This document shows positions 5,911-6,404 of a stretch of 6,404 nucleotides of DNA, one piece after another (within the stretch, counting starts at the first letter, position 1; the number at the start of each line of letters is the position of its first letter). A model generated the notes under the pieces. It was given only the letters and a program-made list of their open reading frames with translations, was not told the origin of the DNA and ran no database searches. Source of the stretch: Comamonadaceae bacterium (GTDB taxonomy: Bacteria > Pseudomonadota > Gammaproteobacteria > Burkholderiales > Burkholderiaceae_C); assembly GCA_027490555.1 (NCBI GenBank), contig JAIXXW010000338.1:1-6404 (forward strand), given 5' to 3'. A program made the position numbers and the translations under genes.

Positions 5911-6404
5911 TCAGATTTTACGCGTGACGCTGTCGCCTGTGTCGGGTGTGTGCGGGCTGTCGGGTCGCAGCCCGTAACGTGCAGCCAAATCCCAAACGTG
6001 CTGCGGCAGCATGTTTTTGATGCGCGCCGGGGCCTCGCGGCGCAGGTGCAAGATCGACTCGATCGCTTTCATCTCGACCCGAGCGCGGGCAAACTCCAGG
6101 CCGCGTGGCCCCACCCGGGGCATCAGCCAGTTGACCACCGGCTTGAGCCAGGCGGGCATGCGCCGCAGCGGCAGGCCCCCGGCCGCACGTTCGGTGTTGG
6201 CCATGAAGCCGCGCACCGGGCCTTCGCGCCGGCCCCGGCTGATCGGGGCGCTGGTGTGCAGCTGGTGCTGGATGCCGTCGAGCACCGCTTGCCCGCGCGC
6301 GTTGCGCACCAACAGCCACTGCTGGCCGTGCCCGCCCATATAGCCCACGGTGATGTCGGACAGCACATTGGTGTAGTCCACACAGCTGCGGCAGGTGAGC
6401 GGGA
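5911..6404 (-). CDS. bciB: 8-vinyl reductase BciB, C-terminal part (5' end outside window)
   Basis: The last 163 codons of a protein of the coenzyme F420 hydrogenase/dehydrogenase beta-subunit family; the frame is open through the right edge. The visible part begins PLTCRSCVDYTNVLSDITVG, with a Cys-x-x-Cys pair at 6393-6391 and 6384-6382 of the kind that binds iron-sulfur clusters in this family. Further on, MPAWLKPVVNWLMPRVGPRGLEF (about residues 82-104 of the fragment) and EMKAIESILHLRR match the characteristic C-terminal end of BciB/HCAR-type proteins. BciB is an FAD and [4Fe-4S] enzyme that reduces the 8-vinyl group of divinyl (proto)chlorophyllide with ferredoxin as donor. Its place just upstream of bchI supports this role over other F420-hydrogenase-beta paralogues. 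Full-length BciB is roughly 400 residues, so about 40% is seen. The stop lies seven bases before the operator of bchI. Confidence 0.87.
   Translation of the reverse strand, partial: PLTCRSCVDYTNVLSDITVGYMGGHGQQWLLVRNARGQAVLDGIQHQLHTSAPISRGRREGPVRGFMANTERAAGGLPLRRMPAWLKPVVNWLMPRVGPRGLEFARARVEMKAIESILHLRREAPARIKNMLPQHVWDLAARYGLRPDSPHTPDTGDSVTRKI

Noticed and set aside
5902..5911. ACAC-TT-GTGT repeat at the bciB stop as a bciB terminator
   Set aside because: Four-base-pair stem with a two-base loop, which cannot form a stable hairpin; it is better explained as part of the operator region.
5907..5926. A second PpsR/CrtJ site beginning at the TGT of 5907-5909 or 5909-5911
   Set aside because: Neither TGT has an ACA at the required 12-base spacing.

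Overview
The window is a piece of a photosynthesis gene cluster from a high-GC proteobacterium that makes bacteriochlorophyll. The gene set and the protein style suggest a betaproteobacterium of the Burkholderiales (Limnohabitans/Rhodoferax/Rubrivivax type). That placement is a judgement from sequence style, not from a database search. Five genes lie on the minus strand and one partial gene on the plus strand. Coding is dense; no tRNA, rRNA, CRISPR array, insertion sequence or integration scar was seen, and no gap between genes exceeds 80 bases.

Right to left along the minus strand: (1) the 3' part of bciB (6404-5911), a ferredoxin-dependent 8-vinyl reductase of the F420-hydrogenase-beta family, running off the right edge; (2) a 76-base intergenic region with a good sigma70-type promoter whose -35 hexamer overlaps a perfect TGT-N12-ACA palindrome, the PpsR/CrtJ binding consensus; (3) bchI (5834-4809) and (4) bchD (4794-2938), the AAA+ and MIDAS subunits of magnesium chelatase; (5) bchO (2931-2047), the alpha/beta-hydrolase-fold protein that accompanies them; (6) a K+(Na+)/H+ antiporter of the NhaP2/CvrA type (1998-520), starting 48 bases after bchO with no promoter or terminator evident between them. 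On the plus strand, the C-terminal half of another alpha/beta hydrolase (1-513) converges on the antiporter with six bases between the two stop codons.

Functionally, bchI and bchD (with a bchH not in view) insert Mg2+ into protoporphyrin IX, the first committed step to bacteriochlorophyll. bciB acts a few steps later, reducing the 8-vinyl group. The PpsR/CrtJ-type operator suggests that bchI-bchD-bchO, and perhaps the antiporter, are controlled by oxygen and light. The antiporter could adjust cytoplasmic pH or K+ when photosynthetic proton pumping is active, but that link is inferred from position only. No wholly new system is evident. The points most worth following are the promoter/operator arrangement, the antiporter at the end of the chelatase operon, and a four-cysteine cluster in BchI.
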